Shown: positions 1-12,386, numbered from the stretch's first letter. The stretch: DNA of 48,784 bases from Pseudomonas sp. B6002 (GCF_013385985.1 NZ_JACAOY010000024.1:1-48784), one strand, 5' to 3'. Notes: generated from the letters alone by a model not told the origin. Translations and numbers: made by a program.

Positions 1-123
1 GAGCTGGCTTGCCAGCGATTGGCCGCCAGCGTCAACAAAACCTTTGGATCCAGCCCCAAAAAATACCGCCAATTCGCCTCTGAGCCCCTCTCGTCCCCCT
101 CAAGCCTGTCATCCGTCAACTAA
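1..123 (+). CDS. C-terminal end of a probable AraC-family regulator (partial)
   Basis: Reading from base 1 gives 40 codons without a stop, ending in TAA at 121-123. The stretch with LAASVNKTFG followed by SSPKKYRQF matches the end of the second helix-turn-helix of AraC/XylS regulators, where a basic helix runs into a G-x-SP-xx-YR motif. Only the tail is present, so ligand and targets cannot be judged. The first 20 bases also resemble a Pseudomonas REP element (GAGCTGGCTTGCC-GCGAT), so part of this reading could be a repeat fragment read in frame. The frame stays open and the SPxxYR motif fits well, so the regulator reading is preferred with modest confidence. Confidence 0.45.
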   Translation, partial: ELACQRLAASVNKTFGSSPKKYRQFASEPLSSPSSLSSVN

Positions 124-345
124 CTATGCTCCATGCGCATCAGGGGGATAGGTGCGTGGCGGCGATTGTGATAACATCCGGCGGTTTCCAGGGTTGCCCC
201 GAGGGGCTGCCTATAACGTGCAGATCCGTGTCATAACTCGTTGATTTGTCGTAAGTCGTTGTCAGGCACTTGCCGGCAGCGGCGAGCTTCGTTCGTCCCA
301 TATGGATGTGACGAGGTTTCACCCGAAAAAGGAATCAGGCTTCTC
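124..345 (+). promoter_or_regulatory. gyrA upstream region
   Basis: A 222-base stretch without a convincing gene separates the upstream stop from gyrA. It must carry the gyrA promoter. A TATAAC hexamer near 212 could be a -10 box, but I see no -35 at good spacing. An AAGGAA ribosome-binding sequence near 328-333 lies about 12 bases before the gyrA ATG. Confidence 0.35.
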
Positions 346-3009
<2,664 letters not shown>

Positions 3010-3020
3010 GCGGACACACA

Positions 3021-3054
3021 GGGGGCGGATGAAGATTCGCCCCCTTGTTGTTTG
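3021..3054 (+). terminator. gyrA rho-independent terminator
   Basis: GGGGGCG (3021-3027) pairs with CGCCCCC (3038-3044), and the stem can extend by two more pairs. A T-rich run TTGTTGTTT follows. It lies 11 bases after the gyrA stop. Confidence 0.75.
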
Positions 3055-3068
3055 TCCCCTTTGAAACA

Positions 3069-3155
3069 TGTGGGAGCTGGCTTGCCTGCGATGGCATCAC
3101 CGCGGTATCACTGAAATACCGAGGTGCCTGCATCGCAGGCAAGCCAGCTCCCACA
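3069..3155. repeat. REP inverted pair between gyrA and serC
   Basis: Two copies of a Pseudomonas REP element face each other: TGTGGGAGCTGGCTTGCC... at 3069 and its reverse complement ending ...CCAGCTCCCACA at 3155, with a short variable centre. Such pairs form large hairpins in RNA and are common between transcription units in fluorescens-group genomes. Confidence 0.85.
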
Positions 3156-3225
3156 ACGGTCCGCTCCAATAAGAGCGTGTTGCCGAACATGATTGCAGCC
3201 CCACCAGATCAGAGTGAGATTGGAT

Positions 3226-4311
3226 GTGAGCAAGAGAGCCTATAACTTCTGTGCCGGTCCCGCGGCGCTTCCTGAAGCAGTCCTGCAGCGTGCGCAGGGT
3301 GAACTCCTCGACTGGCATGGAAAAGGCCTCTCCGTGATGGAAATGAGCCATCGCAGCGATGAGTTTGTATCAATCGCCACCAAGGCTGAGCAGGATCTGC
3401 GCGACTTGCTGGACATCCCATCAAACTACAAAGTGCTGTTCCTGCAAGGCGGCGCCAGCCAGCAGTTCGCCCAGATCCCGCTGAACCTGCTGCCGGAAGA
3501 CGGCACTGCCGACTACATCGACACCGGTATCTGGGGTCAGAAGGCCATTGAAGAGGCCTCCCGCTACGGCAACGTCAACGTGGCGGGCACTGCCAAGCCT
3601 TACGATTACTTCGCGATTCCAGGTCAGAACGAGTGGAAGTTGTCGAAGGATGCGGCCTACGTGCACTACGTCGCCAACGAAACCATCGGCGGCCTGGAGT
3701 TCGACTGGGTGCCGGAAGTCGGCGACGTTCCGTTGGTGTGCGACATGTCTTCGGACATTCTCTCGCGCCCGATCGACGTGTCGAAGTACGGCATGATCTA
3801 CGCTGGCGCGCAGAAGAACATTGGCCCGAGCGGTATCCTGGTCAATATCATCCGTGAAGACCTGCTGGGTCGCGCGCGTTCGCTGTGCCCGACCATGCTC
3901 AACTACAAGGTCGCAGCTGATAACGGCTCGATGTACAACACTCCGCCGGCCTTCGCCTGGTACCTGTCCGGCCTGGTGTTCGAGTGGCTGAAAGAGCAGG
4001 GTGGTGTCGCCGCCATGGGCAAGCTGAACGAAGAGAAGAAGCGCGTCCTGTACGACTTCATCGACGCCAGCGGCCTGTACAGTAACCCGATCAACCTGAC
4101 TGACCGCTCGTGGATGAACGTGCCGTTCCGTCTGGCTGACGACCGCCTCGACAAGCCGTTCCTGGTCGGTGCCGATGCGCGTGGTCTGTTGAACCTCAAG
4201 GGTCACCGTTCGGTCGGTGGCATGCGCGCCTCCATCTACAACGCCGTCGACATCCACGCGATCAATGCGCTGGTTGCCTACATGGCAGAGTTCGAAAAGG
4301 AACACGGCTAA
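3226..4311 (+). CDS. serC: Phosphoserine aminotransferase
   Basis: The 361-residue class V aminotransferase converts 3-phosphohydroxypyruvate and glutamate to phosphoserine; the same enzyme family also serves pyridoxal phosphate synthesis. The N-terminus AYNFCAGPAALP is the SerC signature, and AGAQKNIGPSG places the PLP-binding lysine at about residue 197. The GTG at 3226 is chosen because it gives the family N-terminus (xSKRAYNF) and the usual length of 360-362; the reading frame extends upstream but without homology. The stop TAATG overlaps the pheA start by one base, so the two are translationally coupled. It heads a serC-pheA-hisC-tyrA/aroA-cmk run. Confidence 0.95.
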   Translation: MSKRAYNFCAGPAALPEAVLQRAQGELLDWHGKGLSVMEMSHRSDEFVSIATKAEQDLRDLLDIPSNYKVLFLQGGASQQFAQIPLNLLPEDGTADYIDTGIWGQKAIEEASRYGNVNVAGTAKPYDYFAIPGQNEWKLSKDAAYVHYVANETIGGLEFDWVPEVGDVPLVCDMSSDILSRPIDVSKYGMIYAGAQKNIGPSGILVNIIREDLLGRARSLCPTMLNYKVAADNGSMYNTPPAFAWYLSGLVFEWLKEQGGVAAMGKLNEEKKRVLYDFIDASGLYSNPINLTDRSWMNVPFRLADDRLDKPFLVGADARGLLNLKGHRSVGGMRASIYNAVDIHAINALVAYMAEFEKEHG

Positions 4312-5405
4312 TGTCTGAGCAAGAACTCAAGGCTCTGCGCGTACGCATTGATAGCCTGGACGAGAAAGTCCTGGAGCTGATCAGTGAGCGCGCGCGGTGT
4401 GCCCAGGAAGTGGCGCGGGTCAAGATGGCGTCCCTGGCGGAAGGCGAAGTGCCGGTGTTCTACCGTCCCGAGCGTGAAGCCCAGGTGCTCAAGCGTGTGA
4501 TGGAGCGCAACAAAGGCCCGCTGGGCAACGAAGAGATGGCGCGGTTGTTCCGCGAGATCATGTCCTCGTGCCTGGCCCTGGAGCAGCCGCTGAAAGTGGC
4601 TTACCTCGGCCCGGAAGGCACCTTCACCCAAGCCGCCGCGATGAAGCATTTCGGTCACGCCGTGATCAGCAAGCCGATGGCGGCGATTGACGAAGTGTTC
4701 CGTGAAGTCGCAGCCGGTGCGGTGAACTTTGGCGTGGTGCCGGTGGAGAACTCCACCGAAGGCGCGGTGAACCACACCCTCGACAGCTTCCTTGAGCACG
4801 ACATGGTGATCTGCGGTGAGGTTGAGCTGCGTATTCACCACCACCTGCTGGTGGGCGAGAACACCAAGACCGACAGCATCAGTCGTATCTACTCCCACGC
4901 CCAGTCCCTGGCCCAGTGCCGCAAGTGGCTGGATGCGCATTACCCGAATGTCGAGCGCGTGGCAGTGTCCAGCAACGCCGAGGCAGCCAAGCGGGTCAAG
5001 GGTGAGTGGAATTCGGCGGCGATCGCCGGTGATATGGCGGCGGGCCTGTATGGCCTGACGCGCCTGGCCGAAAAGATCGAGGATCGCCCGGACAACTCCA
5101 CGCGCTTCCTGATGATCGGCAGTCAGGAAGTGCCACCGACTGGCGATGACAAGACCTCCATCATTGTCTCCATGAGCAACAAGCCCGGCGCGCTGCATGA
5201 GCTGCTGGTGCCGTTCCACGATAACGGGATTGACCTGACGCGCATCGAGACTCGCCCTTCGCGCAGCGGTAAATGGACTTACGTGTTCTTTATCGACTTC
5301 ATCGGCCATCACCGCGACCCACTGGTCAAGGGTGTGCTGGAGAAAATCAGTCAGGAAGCCGTGGCACTCAAGGTGCTGGGCTCTTACCCGAAAGCGGTTT
5401 TGTGA
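4311..5405 (+). CDS. pheA: Bifunctional chorismate mutase / prephenate dehydratase (P-protein)
   Basis: The 364-residue enzyme takes chorismate to prephenate and then to phenylpyruvate, the branch point to phenylalanine. Residues 1-90 form an AroQ-type helical mutase (basic residues in the LRVRIDSLDEKVLELISERA region). Residues about 95-275 are the dehydratase (AYLGPEGTFTQAA start, VVPVENSTEGAVNHTLD). The C-terminal ACT domain has GALHELL and TRIETRPS, the ESRP-type region for phenylalanine feedback inhibition. The ATG overlaps the serC stop, and hisC follows after 9 bases. Confidence 0.96.
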   Translation: MSEQELKALRVRIDSLDEKVLELISERARCAQEVARVKMASLAEGEVPVFYRPEREAQVLKRVMERNKGPLGNEEMARLFREIMSSCLALEQPLKVAYLGPEGTFTQAAAMKHFGHAVISKPMAAIDEVFREVAAGAVNFGVVPVENSTEGAVNHTLDSFLEHDMVICGEVELRIHHHLLVGENTKTDSISRIYSHAQSLAQCRKWLDAHYPNVERVAVSSNAEAAKRVKGEWNSAAIAGDMAAGLYGLTRLAEKIEDRPDNSTRFLMIGSQEVPPTGDDKTSIIVSMSNKPGALHELLVPFHDNGIDLTRIETRPSRSGKWTYVFFIDFIGHHRDPLVKGVLEKISQEAVALKVLGSYPKAVL

Positions 5406-5414
5406 GGCTTTAAC

Positions 5415-6527
5415 ATGAGTGGCAACTTCCTCGCCCTGGCTCAGCCGGGCGTGCAACAGCTGTCGCCTTACGTCCCGGGCAAGCCTGTGGACGAATTGGC
5501 GCGTGAGTTGAATCTGGACCCGGCGAATATCGTCAAGCTGGCCAGTAACGAAAACCCGCTGGGCCCGAGCCCAAAAGTGTTGGCCGCTATCCGTGAAGAG
5601 CTGGCCGAACTGACCCGTTACCCGGATGGCAATGGCTTTGCGCTCAAGACCCTGTTGGCTGAAAAGTGCCGGGTCGAGCTGAACCAGGTCACCCTGGGCA
5701 ATGGCTCCAACGACATCCTTGAGCTGGTCGGCCGTGCTTACCTGGCGCCGGGCTTGAATGCGGTGTTCAGCGAGCACGCGTTTGCGGTCTATCCGATCGT
5801 GACCCAGGCCGTGGGGGCCGACGCAAAGGTAGTTCCAGCCAAAGAGTGGGGGCATGACCTGCCGGCCATGCTGGCGGCGATCGATGCGCAAACCCGTGTG
5901 GTGTTCATCGCCAACCCGAACAACCCGACCGGCACCTGGTTCGATGCCCAGGCGTTGGACGACTTCCTGCAGGACGTACCTGAGCAGGTGCTGGTGGTGC
6001 TGGACGAGGCCTACATCGAATACGCCGAAGGCAGCGACCTGCCGGACGGCCTGGACTTCCTGGCGGCCTACCCGAACCTGCTGGTGTCGCGCACGTTTTC
6101 CAAGGCATACGGCCTGGCGTCGCTGCGGGTGGGCTACGGCCTGTCCACGGCGGTGGTTGCCGATGTGCTGAACCGCGTACGCCAGCCGTTCAACGTCAAC
6201 AGCCTCGCCCTGGCGGCGGCCTGTGCGGCGGTGAAGGATGCCGAGTACTTGGAAGAAGGTCGCCGTATCAACGAAACCGGCATGCTGCAGTTGCAGGACG
6301 GCTTCCGTGAGTTGGGCCTGGGCTGGATTCCATCCAAGGGCAACTTCATCTGTGTTGACCTCGGCCAAGTGGCGGCTCCGGTATTCCAGGGCTTGCTGCG
6401 TGAAGGTGTGATCGTGCGTCCGACCGCTAACTACGGCATGCCGAATCACCTGCGTATCACCATCGGTCTGCCGGCAGAAAACGCCCGCTTCCTGGAGGCG
6501 TTGGCCAAGGTTCTGGCTCGTGGTTGA
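5415..6527 (+). CDS. hisC: Histidinol-phosphate aminotransferase (HisC2 type)
   Basis: The 370-residue class I/II PLP aminotransferase interconverts imidazole-acetol phosphate and histidinol phosphate. HisC2-type enzymes placed in this aromatic block often also transaminate aromatic keto acids. Visible motifs are SNENPLGPSP at the N-terminus, NPNNPTGTW, DEAYIEYA, and SRTFSKAYGLASLRVGY with the PLP lysine at about residue 230. It sits between pheA and tyrA, and its end overlaps the next start by 8 bases, which supports co-transcription and an aromatic transaminase role in addition to histidine synthesis (inferred). Confidence 0.93.
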   Translation: MSGNFLALAQPGVQQLSPYVPGKPVDELARELNLDPANIVKLASNENPLGPSPKVLAAIREELAELTRYPDGNGFALKTLLAEKCRVELNQVTLGNGSNDILELVGRAYLAPGLNAVFSEHAFAVYPIVTQAVGADAKVVPAKEWGHDLPAMLAAIDAQTRVVFIANPNNPTGTWFDAQALDDFLQDVPEQVLVVLDEAYIEYAEGSDLPDGLDFLAAYPNLLVSRTFSKAYGLASLRVGYGLSTAVVADVLNRVRQPFNVNSLALAAACAAVKDAEYLEEGRRINETGMLQLQDGFRELGLGWIPSKGNFICVDLGQVAAPVFQGLLREGVIVRPTANYGMPNHLRITIGLPAENARFLEALAKVLARG

Positions 6528-8766
6528 TGTCACTGCATTGCAACCTGCTGTGCCTATGATCGGTCGCCTGGTGGTGGTCGGCCTGGGATTGATCGGCGGC
6601 TCCTTCGCCAAGGGCCTGCGTGAAAGCGGCCTGTGCCGCGAAGTGGTCGGTGTGGACCTGGACCCGCAATCGCGCAAGCTGGCGGTTGAGTTGGGGGTGG
6701 TGGATCGCTGTGAGGCAGACCTGGCGCTCGCGTGCCAGGGCGCTGATGTGATCCAGCTCGCCGTGCCGATCCTGGCCATGGAGAAGTTGCTGGCGTTGTT
6801 GGCTGGCATGGATCTCGGCCAGGCGATCTTCACGGATGTCGGGAGTGCCAAGGGCAATGTGGTGCGCGCCGCGCAACTGGCCTTTGGCGGCATGCCGGCG
6901 CGTTTCGTGCCGGGGCATCCGATTGCAGGCTCCGAGCAGAGCGGTGTGGAGGCGTCGAATGCGCAGCTGTTTCGCCGCCATAAAGTGATCCTGACACCGC
7001 TGGAGCAGACCGATCCGGCTGCGCTCGCGGTGGTGGATCGCCTGTGGCGCGAGTTGGGCGCGGATGTGGAGCACATGCAGGTCGAGCGTCACGACGAAGT
7101 GCTGGCGGCGACCAGTCATCTGCCGCACTTGCTGGCGTTTGGCTTGGTGGACTCGTTGGCCAAGCGCAACGAAAACCTGGAGATTTTCCGTTACGCCGCC
7201 GGTGGCTTCCGCGATTTTACGCGCATTGCCGGCAGCGATCCGGTGATGTGGCATGACATCTTCCTTGCTAACCGTGAGGCGGTGTTGCGTACCTTGGACA
7301 CCTTCCGCAGTGATCTCGACGCCTTGCGCGACGCGGTTGATGCCGGGGATGGCCACCAATTATTGGGCGTGTTCACCCGTGCGCGGGTGGCGCGTGAGCA
7401 TTTCAGCAAGATCCTGGCGCGCCGGGCCTACATGGAAACCGCAGTGAACGCCGATGAATTGACCTTTCTCGCCGAACCGGGTGGCCGCTTGAGCGGGCGC
7501 ATCCGGGTGCCGGGCGACAAGTCGATCTCCCATCGGTCGATCATGCTGGGGTCGCTGGCTGAGGGTGTGACCGAGGTCGAAGGTTTCCTGGAGGGTGAAG
7601 ATGCCCTGGCGACCTTGCAGGCGTTTCGCGACATGGGCGTGGTGATTGAAGGGCCACACCATGGGCGCGTGACTATTCATGGCGTGGGCTTGCATGGGCT
7701 GAAGGCGGCGCCGGGGCCGATTTATCTCGGTAACTCCGGTACGTCCATGCGTCTGCTGTCCGGCTTGTTGGCAGCGCAGCGCTTCGACAGCGTGCTGACC
7801 GGTGATGCTTCCTTGTCCAAGCGCCCGATGAGTCGCGTGGCCAAGCCATTGCGGGAAATGGGCGCGGTGATCGAAACCGGGCCGGAAGGGCGCCCGCCGC
7901 TGACCATTCGGGGCGGTCAGGTGTTGAAGGGCCTGAATTATGTGTTGCCGATGGCCAGTGCGCAGGTCAAATCCTGCGTGTTGCTGGCGGGGCTGTACGC
8001 TGAGGGCAAGACTTCAGTGACGGAGCCGGCGCCGACCCGTGACCATACCGAGCGTATGTTGCGTGGCTTTGGTTATCCGGTGGCGGTGGATGGCGCTACT
8101 GCGTCCGTAGAGTCCGGCCACGCGCTGACCGCTACCCATATTGAAGTGCCAGGGGATATTTCTTCCTCGGCGTTTTTCCTGGTGGCGGCTTCGATTGCCG
8201 AGGGCTCCGAGCTGTTGCTGGAGCATGTCGGCATCAACCCGACGCGTACCGGGGTGATCGACATCCTGCGGTTGATGGGGGCGGATATCACCTTGGAAAA
8301 CCCGCGCGAAGTGGGCGGTGAGCCGGTGGCTGATCTGCGTGTGCGTGCCGCGGCGTTGAAGGGGATCGAGATTCCCGAAGCGTTGGTGCCGCTGGCGATC
8401 GATGAATTCCCGGTGCTGTTTGTGGCGGCGGCCTGTGCCGAAGGGCGTACCGTGCTGCGCGGTGCCGAGGAGTTGCGCGTCAAGGAGTCCGATCGCATCC
8501 AGGTGATGGCCGACGGTCTGCTGGCGCTGGGGGTCAAGTGTGAACCGACCTCTGATGGGATTATCATTGACGGTGGCCTGATGGGCGGTGGTGAAGTCCA
8601 TGCCCATGGCGATCACCGGATTGCCATGGCGTTCAGCGTGGCTTCCCTGCGGGCGGCGGCGCCGATTCGTATCCGTGACTGCGCCAATGTTGCTACGTCT
8701 TTTCCGAACTTTCTTACACTGTGTGCCCACGTCGGCATCCGTGTTGCCCAAGAGGCTCAATTGTGA
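6520..8766 (+). CDS. tyrA-aroA: Fused prephenate (cyclohexadienyl) dehydrogenase and EPSP synthase
   Basis: This 748-residue protein joins two shikimate-pathway enzymes. Residues about 12-300 form a TyrA-type dehydrogenase with a Rossmann start [16 protein letters not shown] and [15 protein letters not shown]. Residues about 318-748 form AroA (5-enolpyruvylshikimate-3-phosphate synthase), with [26 protein letters not shown], and RVKESDRI near the end. AroA makes the precursor of chorismate and TyrA acts below chorismate toward tyrosine. The fusion is known in Pseudomonas. The GTG at 6520 overlaps hisC; an ATG at 6556, just before the Rossmann strand, is an alternative start. The cmk start overlaps the stop. 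Confidence 0.94.
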   Translation: MVDVTALQPAVPMIGRLVVVGLGLIGGSFAKGLRESGLCREVVGVDLDPQSRKLAVELGVVDRCEADLALACQGADVIQLAVPILAMEKLLALLAGMDLGQAIFTDVGSAKGNVVRAAQLAFGGMPARFVPGHPIAGSEQSGVEASNAQLFRRHKVILTPLEQTDPAALAVVDRLWRELGADVEHMQVERHDEVLAATSHLPHLLAFGLVDSLAKRNENLEIFRYAAGGFRDFTRIAGSDPVMWHDIFLANREAVLRTLDTFRSDLDALRDAVDAGDGHQLLGVFTRARVAREHFSKILARRAYMETAVNADELTFLAEPGGRLSGRIRVPGDKSISHRSIMLGSLAEGVTEVEGFLEGEDALATLQAFRDMGVVIEGPHHGRVTIHGVGLHGLKAAPGPIYLGNSGTSMRLLSGLLAAQRFDSVLTGDASLSKRPMSRVAKPLREMGAVIETGPEGRPPLTIRGGQVLKGLNYVLPMASAQVKSCVLLAGLYAEGKTSVTEPAPTRDHTERMLRGFGYPVAVDGATASVESGHALTATHIEVPGDISSSAFFLVAASIAEGSELLLEHVGINPTRTGVIDILRLMGADITLENPREVGGEPVADLRVRAAALKGIEIPEALVPLAIDEFPVLFVAAACAEGRTVLRGAEELRVKESDRIQVMADGLLALGVKCEPTSDGIIIDGGLMGGGEVHAHGDHRIAMAFSVASLRAAAPIRIRDCANVATSFPNFLTLCAHVGIRVAQEAQL

Positions 8767-9452
8767 ATATCAAAGCACCGGTGATTACCATCGACGGGCC
8801 AAGCGGCTCGGGCAAAGGCACGATCGCCGGCATCCTGGCCAAGCGCCTGGGCTGGTGCCTGCTGGATTCTGGCGCGCTCTATCGCCTGCTGGCGTTTGCT
8901 GCGCGCAACCATGGCGTCGACCTGACCAACGAAGAATCCCTGAAGCTGCTGGCGGCGCACCTTGATGTGCAGTTCGTCGGCGCGACGGAAGGTCATCCGC
9001 AACGCATCATCCTGGAAGGGGATGACGTGACCGATGACCTGCGTAACGAACAAGTCGGCTCCTGGGCTTCCCAGGTTGCCGCGCTGCCGGCCGTGCGCGA
9101 TGCGCTGCTGCAGCGTCAGCGGGCTTTTCAGGAGCCGCCGGGCCTGGTGGCTGATGGGCGTGATATGGGAACCGTGGTGTTCCCGGACGCGCCGCTGAAG
9201 ATTTTCCTGACCGCCAGCGCCGAGGAGCGGGCTCGCCGCCGCTACTTGCAGTTGAAGGGCAAAGTCGATGGTGTTAGTCTGTCGAGTCTGCTAGATGAGA
9301 TCCGTGCACGCGATGAGCGTGATACCCAGCGCGCAGTAGCCCCGCTCAAGCCGGCGGCTGATGCCATACAGCTGGATTCTACGGAGCTGTCCATCGAGCA
9401 GGTGCTGGAACGCATCTTGAGCGAAATCGCCATTCGCGATATCGCCGGGTGA
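8763..9452 (+). CDS. cmk: Cytidylate kinase
   Basis: The 229-residue kinase phosphorylates CMP and dCMP with ATP. The P-loop GPSGSGKGT is at about residues 11-19, and [15 protein letters not shown] and [11 protein letters not shown] are typical of the family. The GTG at 8763 is chosen because it gives the standard N-terminus [15 protein letters not shown], has AGAGG about 8 bases ahead, and overlaps the aroA stop as GTGA. The cmk-rpsA pairing is widely conserved in proteobacteria. A hairpin separates the two here. Confidence 0.95.
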   Translation: MNIKAPVITIDGPSGSGKGTIAGILAKRLGWCLLDSGALYRLLAFAARNHGVDLTNEESLKLLAAHLDVQFVGATEGHPQRIILEGDDVTDDLRNEQVGSWASQVAALPAVRDALLQRQRAFQEPPGLVADGRDMGTVVFPDAPLKIFLTASAEERARRRYLQLKGKVDGVSLSSLLDEIRARDERDTQRAVAPLKPAADAIQLDSTELSIEQVLERILSEIAIRDIAG

Positions 9453-9454
9453 TC

Positions 9455-9500
9455 AAGAAGGCCGCAGGGGACCAGTCATAGTCCTGCGGTGGCTTCTTTT
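9455..9500 (+). terminator. Hairpin terminator or attenuator between cmk and rpsA
   Basis: AAGAAG(G)CCGCAGG..GAC pairs with GTCCTGCGG(TGG)CTTCTT, making a long imperfect stem, and TTTT closes the element. It immediately follows the cmk stop. It would end or reduce readthrough from the amino-acid operon into rpsA. Confidence 0.65.
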
Positions 9501-9572
9501 AACTGAAACTGACCCACACCGTCTGGGGTGTGGAGATGGGCGTATTCTTCGCCCTTATCAACAGGAATTAAA
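9501..9572 (+). promoter_or_regulatory. Structured rpsA leader
   Basis: Two tight hairpins precede the rpsA start: CCACACC/GGTGTGG (9514-9533) and GGGCG/CGCCC (9538-9554). An AGGAA then lies about 7 bases before the ATG. In E. coli the rpsA initiation region folds into hairpins that S1 binds to repress itself. The layout here fits the same kind of autogenous control, by analogy only. Confidence 0.5.
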
Positions 9573-11258
9573 ATGAGCGAAAGCTTTGCGGAACTCTTTG
9601 AAGAAAGCCTAAAAACCCTGAACCTTCAGGCAGGCTCCATCATCACCGGTGTTATCGTTGATATCGATTACCAAGCTCGCTGGGTAACCGTTCACGCTGG
9701 TCTGAAGTCTGAAGCTCTGATCCCGCTGGAACAGTTCTACAACGATGCTGGTGACCTGACTATCAATGTCGGTGACGAAGTTCACGTTGCTCTGGACTCG
9801 GTTGAAGACGGTTTCGGTGAAACCAAGCTGTCCCGTGAAAAAGCCAAGCGCGCTGAATGCTGGATTGTTCTCGAAGCAGCCTTCGCAGCTGAAGAAGTGG
9901 TCAAGGGCGTTATCAACGGTAAGGTTAAAGGCGGCTTCACTGTCGACGTTAACGGCATCCGTGCGTTCCTGCCAGGTTCTTTGGTCGACGTTCGTCCTGT
10001 GCGCGACACCACGCACCTGGAAGGCAAAGAACTCGAATTCAAGGTCATCAAACTCGACCAGAAGCGCAACAACGTTGTCGTTTCCCGTCGCAGCGTCCTG
10101 GAAGCAGAGAACTCCGCCGAGCGTGAAGCTCTGCTGGAATCCCTGCAGGAAGGCCAACAAGTCAAAGGTATCGTCAAAAACCTCACCGACTACGGCGCAT
10201 TCGTCGATCTGGGTGGCGTGGATGGCCTGCTGCACATTACCGACATGGCTTGGAAGCGTATCAAGCATCCTTCCGAAATCGTCAACGTTGGCGACGAGAT
10301 CGATGTCAAGGTTCTGAAATACGATCGCGAGCGCAACCGTGTTTCCCTCGGCCTGAAGCAACTGGGTGAAGATCCATGGGTTGCTATCAAAGCCCGTTAC
10401 CCAGAAAGCACTCGCGTAACTGCGCGTGTTACCAACCTGACTGACTACGGCTGCTTCGCTGAGCTGGAAGAAGGCGTTGAAGGTCTGGTACACGTTTCCG
10501 AAATGGACTGGACCAACAAGAACATCCACCCTTCGAAAGTCGTACAAGTCGGCGACGAAGTGGAAGTTATGGTTCTGGACATCGACGAAGAGCGTCGTCG
10601 TATCTCCCTGGGCATCAAGCAGTGCAAATCTAACCCATGGGAAGATTTCTCTGGCCAGTTCAACAAGGGCGATAAAATCTCCGGCACCATCAAGTCGATC
10701 ACCGATTTCGGTATCTTCATTGGTCTGGACGGCGGCATCGACGGCCTGGTTCACCTGTCCGACATCTCCTGGAACGAAGTGGGCGAAGAAGCTGTTCGTC
10801 GCTTCAAGAAGGGCGACGAGCTGGACACCGTTATCCTGTCGGTTGACCCAGAGCGCGAGCGCATCTCCCTGGGTATCAAGCAACTGGAAAGCGATCCGTT
10901 CTCCGAGTACGTTCAAGAGAACGACAAAGGCGCAATCGTTAAGGGCACTGTGAAAGAAGTTGACGCTAAAGGCGCCATCATCACTCTGGCCGACGATATC
11001 GAAGCGACTCTGAAAGCCTCCGAAATCAGCCGTGACCGCGTTGAAGACGCGCGCAACGTTCTGAAAGAAGGCCAGGAAGTAGAAGCCAAGATCATCAGCG
11101 TTGATCGTAAGAGCCGCGTAATCCAGCTCTCCATCAAGTCGAAAGACGAAGTGGAAGAGAAAGAAGCTATCCAGAGCCTGAAATCGGCTCCGGAAGCTGC
11201 ACAAGGCGAGACCACCATGGCCTCCCTGCTGCGCGAAGCAATGGCTAAGCAGAACTAA
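9573..11258 (+). CDS. rpsA: 30S ribosomal protein S1
   Basis: The 561-residue protein binds mRNA on the small ribosomal subunit and is needed to initiate on weakly structured or SD-poor messages. It consists of six S1/OB-fold repeats. The later ones are recognisable by recurring patterns of the type [30 protein letters not shown] and VGDEVxVKVLxxDxERxRxSLGLKQ. Its length fits the Pseudomonas protein (about 559). The ATG at 9573 follows AGGAATTAAA; a GTG further upstream lies within the leader hairpin and has no family homology. A strong terminator follows. Confidence 0.97.
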   Translation: MSESFAELFEESLKTLNLQAGSIITGVIVDIDYQARWVTVHAGLKSEALIPLEQFYNDAGDLTINVGDEVHVALDSVEDGFGETKLSREKAKRAECWIVLEAAFAAEEVVKGVINGKVKGGFTVDVNGIRAFLPGSLVDVRPVRDTTHLEGKELEFKVIKLDQKRNNVVVSRRSVLEAENSAEREALLESLQEGQQVKGIVKNLTDYGAFVDLGGVDGLLHITDMAWKRIKHPSEIVNVGDEIDVKVLKYDRERNRVSLGLKQLGEDPWVAIKARYPESTRVTARVTNLTDYGCFAELEEGVEGLVHVSEMDWTNKNIHPSKVVQVGDEVEVMVLDIDEERRRISLGIKQCKSNPWEDFSGQFNKGDKISGTIKSITDFGIFIGLDGGIDGLVHLSDISWNEVGEEAVRRFKKGDELDTVILSVDPERERISLGIKQLESDPFSEYVQENDKGAIVKGTVKEVDAKGAIITLADDIEATLKASEISRDRVEDARNVLKEGQEVEAKIISVDRKSRVIQLSIKSKDEVEEKEAIQSLKSAPEAAQGETTMASLLREAMAKQN

Positions 11259-11273
11259 GTTCTGTAAAGCTGT

Positions 11274-11302
11274 AAAAAGGGCGACTTCGGTCGCCCTTTT
11301 TT
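11274..11302 (+). terminator. rpsA rho-independent terminator
   Basis: AAAAAGGGCGAC, loop TTCG, then GTCGCCCTTTTTT: a strong GC stem with a tetraloop and a U-run, 15 bases past the rpsA stop. Confidence 0.92.
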
Positions 11303-11417
11303 GTGCCTAAAATTTGTTGAATCACCGCCCGAGAACCTTGAGCTATCGAGCGGGGTCAGATCTAACTATAGTCTTTGAAGAAATCGCTCTTGTGTCGCTG
11401 ATTCAATAAGGATCTGA

Positions 11418-11702
11418 ATGAATAGGCTTATAGTTGTATTCGCCATGATGTTGCTTGCAGGGTGCTCCGCTACCAGTGCCAAGACTCACGCCAGGCACGG
11501 TGTCAGTGGCATTGAGATCGACTGCTCGGGTCTCGGTTCCAATTGGGACAAGTGCGAGAAGCGCGCTGCCCGTGAGTGTAAGCAGCAGGGCTACAAGGTC
11601 ATCACCAGGTCCAGTGATGCCAAGGACGATGAGGGTGATTACCTGTTTGGCTGGAATCCTGCGGGTGCGGTGACCCGGACGATGCTGGTGATGTGTAATT
11701 GA
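11418..11702 (+). CDS. Small putative lipoprotein
   Basis: The 94-residue protein begins with a lipoprotein signal (MNRLIVVFAMM, then lipobox LLAGC with Cys at about 15). The mature part has four further cysteines, in IDCSGLGSNWDKCEKRAARECKQQG and at the end (MLVMCN). The pattern suggests a small folded envelope protein. AAGGA lies 7 bases before the ATG. It stands alone between the rpsA terminator and ihfB. I do not recognise a function. The real-gene call rests on the signal peptide, the RBS and the cysteine pattern. Confidence 0.75.
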   Translation: MNRLIVVFAMMLLAGCSATSAKTHARHGVSGIEIDCSGLGSNWDKCEKRAARECKQQGYKVITRSSDAKDDEGDYLFGWNPAGAVTRTMLVMCN

Positions 11703-11834
11703 GTATGGAAGGCGCGTTTTATCGGTATGAATTGATCGTGCAGATAAGTTGGCGTGTGGGCTGTTCAAATTCATCAAGTCATGCTAAAACCTTCGAAGCG
11801 CTTTTCCTAGCTGCTTGAAAAAGAAGGGAAAAAT

Positions 11835-12131
11835 ATGACGAAGTCGGAGTTGATCGAACGAATTGTCACCCATCAAGGGCTGCTTTCATCCAAGGATGTT
11901 GAGCTGGCTATCAAGACCATGCTTGAGCAAATGTCCCAGTGCCTTGCGACTGGCGATCGGATTGAGATCCGTGGGTTTGGGAGTTTCTCGCTGCACTATC
12001 GCGCGCCACGTGTTGGGCGCAATCCCAAGACTGGGCAGTCGGTGAGTCTGGATGGGAAGTTTGTGCCTCATTTCAAGCCTGGGAAGGAATTGCGTGACCG
12101 GGTGAACGAAGACGAAGAAGAAGGCGTCTGA
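11835..12131 (+). CDS. ihfB: Integration host factor subunit beta
   Basis: The 98-residue DNA-bending protein pairs with IhfA and affects promoters, replication and recombination. [11 protein letters not shown] opens the family fold, and the beta-arm region has [21 protein letters not shown], which carries the proline arm that inserts into the minor groove. An acidic tail NEDEEEG closes it. GAAGGGA precedes the ATG. The lapA-domain gene follows after about 24 bases. In Pseudomonas the O-antigen locus classically begins right after this gene (also called himD), as it does here. Confidence 0.97.
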   Translation: MTKSELIERIVTHQGLLSSKDVELAIKTMLEQMSQCLATGDRIEIRGFGSFSLHYRAPRVGRNPKTGQSVSLDGKFVPHFKPGKELRDRVNEDEEEGV

Positions 12132-12155
12132 GTTTGTTTGGAACGGGAGAAGGTT

Positions 12156-12386
12156 ATGCTTAGAGCCAGGCGCGTTTTTTATGTGGTGGCTGCTTTGTTC
12201 GTCGCTCTTTTTGTATTGGTTTTTGTGCTGGAAAACCAGCAGCGCGCTTCGTTGGCGTTTTTTGGCTGGTCGACAGCCGAATTTCCTGTTTCGGTGTTTG
12301 TGGCGTTTGCATTAATTCTTGGAATGCTTGTTGGGCCAGTGCTTACCCTGCTGGTGGGGCGCAGGAAGCCTCGTCCAAGAGGGTAG
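12156..12386 (+). CDS. LapA-domain (DUF1049) small inner-membrane protein
   Basis: The 76-residue protein has two membrane helices: about residues 7-27 (VFYVVAALFVALFVLVFVLE) and about 42-64. The segment between them, ENQQRASLAFFGW, is characteristic of the LapA/YciS family linked to LPS assembly in E. coli. The ATG at 12156 is chosen because GGGAGAAGG sits directly ahead; an upstream in-frame TTG lacks this. It is likely co-transcribed with ihfB. The C-terminus RRKPRPRG is basic and cytoplasmic. Confidence 0.8.
   Translation: MLRARRVFYVVAALFVALFVLVFVLENQQRASLAFFGWSTAEFPVSVFVAFALILGMLVGPVLTLLVGRRKPRPRG

Noticed and set aside
3069-3155. Inverted repeats considered as CRISPR or insertion-sequence ends
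   Set aside because: The copies match the Pseudomonas REP family, occur only in intergenic inverted pairs, lack regular spacers and have no transposase nearby.
4308-7076. Long minus-strand open frame opposite pheA, hisC and tyrA
   Set aside because: It spans three clear plus-strand genes and shows no protein motif; it is a codon-bias shadow.
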